DNA from: Limnohabitans curvus
GTDB taxonomy: Bacteria > Pseudomonadota > Gammaproteobacteria > Burkholderiales > Burkholderiaceae_C
Assembly (NCBI RefSeq): GCF_003063475.1
Contig: NZ_NESP01000001.1
Span: 2,356,001-2,420,000, forward strand
Direction of reading: 5' to 3'
Length of the DNA stretch: 64,000 nucleotides
The translations under genes were made by a program, and so were the position numbers. The notes below the pieces were generated by a model. The model was not told where the DNA came from and did no database searches. It saw only the letters and a program-made list of their open reading frames with translations. Position 1 is the stretch's first letter; the number at the start of each line of letters is the position of its first letter. Positions 63,236-64,000 of this stretch are shown here, piece after piece.

Positions 63236-64000
63236 AGTACGCATTTATTCAAGCCCACCGATCCGAATTCAAACTCACCAGCATGTGCCGCGTTCTCAAA
63301 GTTCACCGCAGCGGCTACTACGCTTGGCTGCATGAGCCGCTCTCAGCAAGGGCAAGAGCCAATGAGGTGTTGACGGCAAAGATCAAAGAGTTCTACGACC
63401 AGAGCATGGGCATCTACGGCAGTCCGCGCATCTTCTGTGACCTGCGTGAAGCTGGCGTGGCTTGTAGCGAAAACCGTGTGGCGCGGCTGATGCGTGTGGC
63501 TCAAATCAAATCAGTTCGAGGCTACAAACGCCCTAGGTACAAAGTGGGCAAGCCTTCATTGGTTGCGCCCAACCAGTTGCAGCGCCAGTTCCAACACGAC
63601 GAACCCGACCAAGCTTGGGTGACGGACATCACGTATATCCGCACACATGAAGGGTGGCTGTATTTGGCGGCTGTACTAGATTTGCATTCGCGTGCGGTGG
63701 TGGGATGGAGTATGGGCCCACGCATGCAGACGAGCTTGGTGCTGGATGCATTGACGATGGCGGTGTGGCGCAGAAGGCCAAAGGACTCAGTGATCATCCA
63801 TTCTGACCAGGGTAGCCAATTTGGCAGCGATGAGTTCAACCGCTGGTGCAAAGACAACCGACTGAGCCCGAGCATGAGCCGTCGAGGCAACTGCTGGGAT
63901 AACGCGGTTGCTGAATCGTTCTTCAGTAATTTGAAGAGCGAACAAATCAAGAAGCGGATTTACCAAACTCGGGCTGAAGCTAAGTCGGACATCTTCGATT
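63232..64000 (+). CDS. IS3-family transposase OrfB (3' end outside window)
   Basis: The frame from GTG 63232 reads VKYAFIQAHRSEFKLTSMCR without a stop to the window end (256 codons). It has an HTH_21-type region (QSMGIYGSPRIFCDL) and the rve catalytic core with the DDE triad: Asp in WVTDITYI, Asp in IIHSDQGSQF and Glu in NAVAESFFSNLK. The part present is intact. GTGA coupling with OrfA may replace or supplement programmed -1 frameshifting. Confidence 0.92.
   Translation, partial: MKYAFIQAHRSEFKLTSMCRVLKVHRSGYYAWLHEPLSARARANEVLTAKIKEFYDQSMGIYGSPRIFCDLREAGVACSENRVARLMRVAQIKSVRGYKRPRYKVGKPSLVAPNQLQRQFQHDEPDQAWVTDITYIRTHEGWLYLAAVLDLHSRAVVGWSMGPRMQTSLVLDALTMAVWRRRPKDSVIIHSDQGSQFGSDEFNRWCKDNRLSPSMSRRGNCWDNAVAESFFSNLKSEQIKKRIYQTRAEAKSDIFD

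Larger units (their letters stand above)
62895..64000 (+). mobile_element. IS3-family insertion sequence (right end outside window)
   Basis: The left end probably starts at TGGCATTCCCCCAAATCAG (62895 on), ending in GACA by 62919; TG...CCCCC...GACA is common at IS3-family termini. It carries orfA and orfB. The right terminus and target duplication are beyond 64000. Confidence 0.75.

Overview
The window reads as one chromosomal segment of a betaproteobacterium of the order Burkholderiales, most likely a Comamonadaceae freshwater type close to Limnohabitans or Rhodoferax. This is inferred from protein character, moderate GC, the rpsF-priB-rpsR-rplI order, the Lys/Ala-rich H1-like protein carrying a SWIB domain, and the class of nitrate operon. 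Most of it is ordinary, densely packed chromosome with many 1-4 nt start/stop overlaps. The right end (about 61.7-64 kb) is accessory DNA.

Layout: 1-1.8 kb holds the end of a PpiD-type foldase gene and tRNA-His. 2.1-5.4 kb holds a small winged-helix protein, then a LysR regulator divergent from a TRAP solute-binding protein, an active-site-altered type II dehydroquinase paralogue and a YciI protein. 5.5-16.9 kb, on the minus strand, is a complete nitrogen-assimilation locus: nasT (ANTAR regulator), then nrtA-nrtB-nrtD (nitrate ABC uptake), nirB-nirD (nitrite reductase), nasA (nitrate reductase), cobA (siroheme/uroporphyrin methylase), cynS (cyanase) and a nitroreductase. The nasT-nrtA gap packs a sigma-54 promoter, two hexaloop ANTAR-type hairpins and a long attenuator hairpin whose 5' arm overlaps the second hexaloop hairpin.

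16.9-19.1 kb has glyoxalase I, an Old Yellow Enzyme and a secreted SRPBCC-like protein. 19.1-27.7 kb is a four-carbon sugar-acid catabolic operon (otnI, otnC, otnK, denD, ltnD, TRAP dctM/dctQ/dctP) under a GntR/FCD regulator. It would convert D-erythronate and L-threonate to dihydroxyacetone phosphate. 27.8-32.1 kb has a small cytochrome c, a P-type ATPase, a bactofilin and an AzlCD exporter, all overlapping. 32.1-35.9 kb is surE-pcm-nlpD-rlmD. 35.9-42.9 kb has a Bax-inhibitor-1 protein, a GlcG/HbpS-type protein, the divergent ppsR/ppsA pair and a two-component Na+/solute symporter.

42.9-48.8 kb carries the ribosomal S6/PriB/S18/L9 operon, dnaB (behind two DnaA-box sequences), a PIN-PhoH ATPase, a Bcp peroxiredoxin lacking the usual second cysteine and an Mth938-like protein. 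48.8-55.4 kb is a continuous operon joining alanine/threonine synthesis (alaA, hom, thrC) to molybdenum-cofactor synthesis (mobB, moeA, moaD, moaE). The latter makes the cofactor NasA needs. 55.4-61.7 kb has clpB behind a heat-shock-like promoter, an MFS exporter, the H1-like SWIB protein and isocitrate lyase. After aceA come a small Cys-rich secreted repeat protein between two copies of a terminator-like sequence, a tyrosine-integrase pseudogene with at least two frameshifts, and an IS3-family element that runs off the end.

I found no clearly new multi-gene system. The most interesting items are the stacked regulation in front of nrtA, the altered dehydroquinase in its TRAP cluster, and the small accessory patch after aceA.
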